Shown one piece after another: positions 49,038-49,655 of a stretch of DNA of 49,655 nucleotides (its first letter is position 1; every line of letters begins with the position of its first letter). Source of the DNA: an uncultured Thiocystis sp. (GTDB taxonomy: Bacteria > Pseudomonadota > Gammaproteobacteria > Chromatiales > Chromatiaceae); the NCBI RefSeq assembly GCF_903866365.1, contig NZ_CAIPNF010000281.1, positions 1-49,655 on the forward strand, read 5' to 3'. The notes under the pieces were generated by a model. The model was not told the origin of the DNA. It saw only the letters and a list, made by a program, of their open reading frames with translations, and made no database searches. Both the position numbers and the translations under genes were made by a program.

Positions 49038-49519
49038 CTACCTTCAAGTCATTTTCGCTTGTCGCCCGCGATGCTCAATGTGACTCCAGATTCCAAGCCT
49101 TTTCTGACTTTAACAGCGCGCCGGCAAATTCGATTCGCAGGGGTCTAGCCATAAAGAATATCTATGGCCCCCTAACTGTGTGACTGTGTGCAGTTAGTTG
49201 CGCTTAGCACCTTTTCCCAGATGGGCTGGCACTGCACCGATGCCGCGGTTGAGACCTTTCGATCAGCCAAAAAACGCGTTCCCGGTCGTCACCGTACCAT
49301 GCACGGCGCCCAATAGCGCCTTGGTGGTGATCGGCCCAACGATGCCATCTGCGCTAACCCGACTTCCGCGATTCGAGCCGCTCCCGGCCCAATTGGAGGC
49401 AGTTTCCCACGCCGAAATGTCTGCAAGTCGCTGATTGTCCGTGATTGAGCCTGGCAAAAGTGTCTGTAGTGCCGACCTAAACTGTTGAACGGGTTGGCAT
49501 TCTTGCTGACACTGTCGGC
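49038..49519. other. 482-bp low-GC stretch between DUF4160 and the IS
   Basis: The region has visibly lower GC than the rest of the window and no clearly real intact gene. It holds a small minus-strand frame that may be a gene remnant (49263-49457) and, near its right end, the presumed left end of the IS. Confidence 0.5.
49263..49457 (-). pseudogene. Possible gene remnant with a peptidoglycan-binding-like motif
   Basis: A minus-strand frame, starting only at TTG, reads LADISAWETASNWAG and then ADGIVGPITTKALLG, which recalls the G-x-x-GP-x-T-x-x-A motif of peptidoglycan-binding domains. The same frame stays open rightward toward the transposase gene, as though the IS cut an older gene. No ribosome-binding site or ATG is present. 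It may be chance. Confidence 0.25.
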
Positions 49520-49655
49520 ATGTTCCTGCGATCGAAGACGCGCAAAAAAGACGGCAAAGAGCATCGCTCCTGGAGCGTGGTGGAGAACCGCCGCGTGGCC
49601 GACGGGCGGGTAGTGCAGCGCCACGTGCTGTATCTGGGGGAGCTCAACGATGCCC
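49520..49655 (+). mobile_element. Start of an IS transposase gene, cut by the window edge
   Basis: From the ATG at 49520 the frame is open to the window end, about 45 codons. It begins MFLRSKTRKKDGKEHRSWSV and continues VENRRVADGRVVQRHVLYLG, which matches from memory the N-termini of a large IS transposase family (IS1634-like, within the IS4 superfamily). The catalytic DDE domain is outside the window. The left end of the element probably lies about 55-60 nt upstream near TGTAGTGCCGACC (about 49466), but the other end is needed to prove it. Confidence 0.75.

Noticed and set aside
48960-49183. Plus-strand frames over the low-GC end
   Set aside because: They are mostly antisense to the DUF4160 gene, without a ribosome-binding site or known motif.

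Overview
The window looks like a chromosomal segment of a GC-rich gammaproteobacterium, most likely a purple sulfur bacterium or a close relative (Chromatiaceae-like). This rests on the canonical gammaproteobacterial gene orders, the style of the proteins, and oxygen-independent functions (HemN, a UbiT-like protein, an octaheme tetrathionate-reductase-family cytochrome). The genus assignment is inference; no 16S gene or photosynthesis gene is present.

Layout. (1) 1-13.2 kb: two classic blocks run leftward. The first is rpoE-rseA-rseB-(rseC remnant)-mucD, the envelope-stress sigma factor with its control genes. The second is lepA-lepB-DUF4845-rnc-era-recO-pdxJ, ending in a PAS-domain gene cut by the window edge. 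nadB diverges from rpoE. (2) 13.2-21.4 kb: a small cysteine-rich protein gene, a Pat-type acyl-CoA synthetase/acetyltransferase fusion, a divergent class II deacetylase, and a tight etfB-etfA-acyl-CoA dehydrogenase operon. (3) 21.4-30.9 kb: an intergenic repeat, then the protein quality-control block tig-clpP-clpX-lon-hupB-tRNA-Val-tRNA-Asp-ppiD, all leftward. (4) 30.9-40.9 kb: hemN, an unknown gene coupled to prmB, iscR with its operator, a DUF1249 gene, a thioredoxin gene, adk, htpG, pgm (rightward) and a PilZ gene. (5) 41-49.7 kb: a J-domain/proline-rich membrane protein, an octaheme cytochrome c plus membrane cytochrome b, ubiT, a DUF808 gene, an OmpA-like protein, a lipoprotein, and a less GC-rich accessory end. 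That end holds a DUF4160 gene, a possible gene remnant and the start of an IS transposase.

How the genes work together. Most of the window is housekeeping: translation and RNA processing, envelope stress, proteolysis, and cofactors (PLP, NAD, heme, quinone, Fe-S control). The most distinctive metabolic module is the octaheme cytochrome with its adjacent cytochrome b. It resembles a quinol-linked periplasmic reductase for tetrathionate or N-oxyanions.

The least expected observations are four. The first is an rseC gene reduced to its two ends by an internal deletion. The second is a recurring motif, TAAACCGCGTCC and variants, that begins exactly at the stop codons of recO, lepB, lon and adk and also forms a 12-bp inverted repeat between lepA and lepB. 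The third is an IscR box in front of a solitary iscR. The fourth is a 10-bp hairpin in the rpoE-rseA spacer. I found no CRISPR array, prophage or recognisable defence island, and no convincing wholly new multi-gene system.
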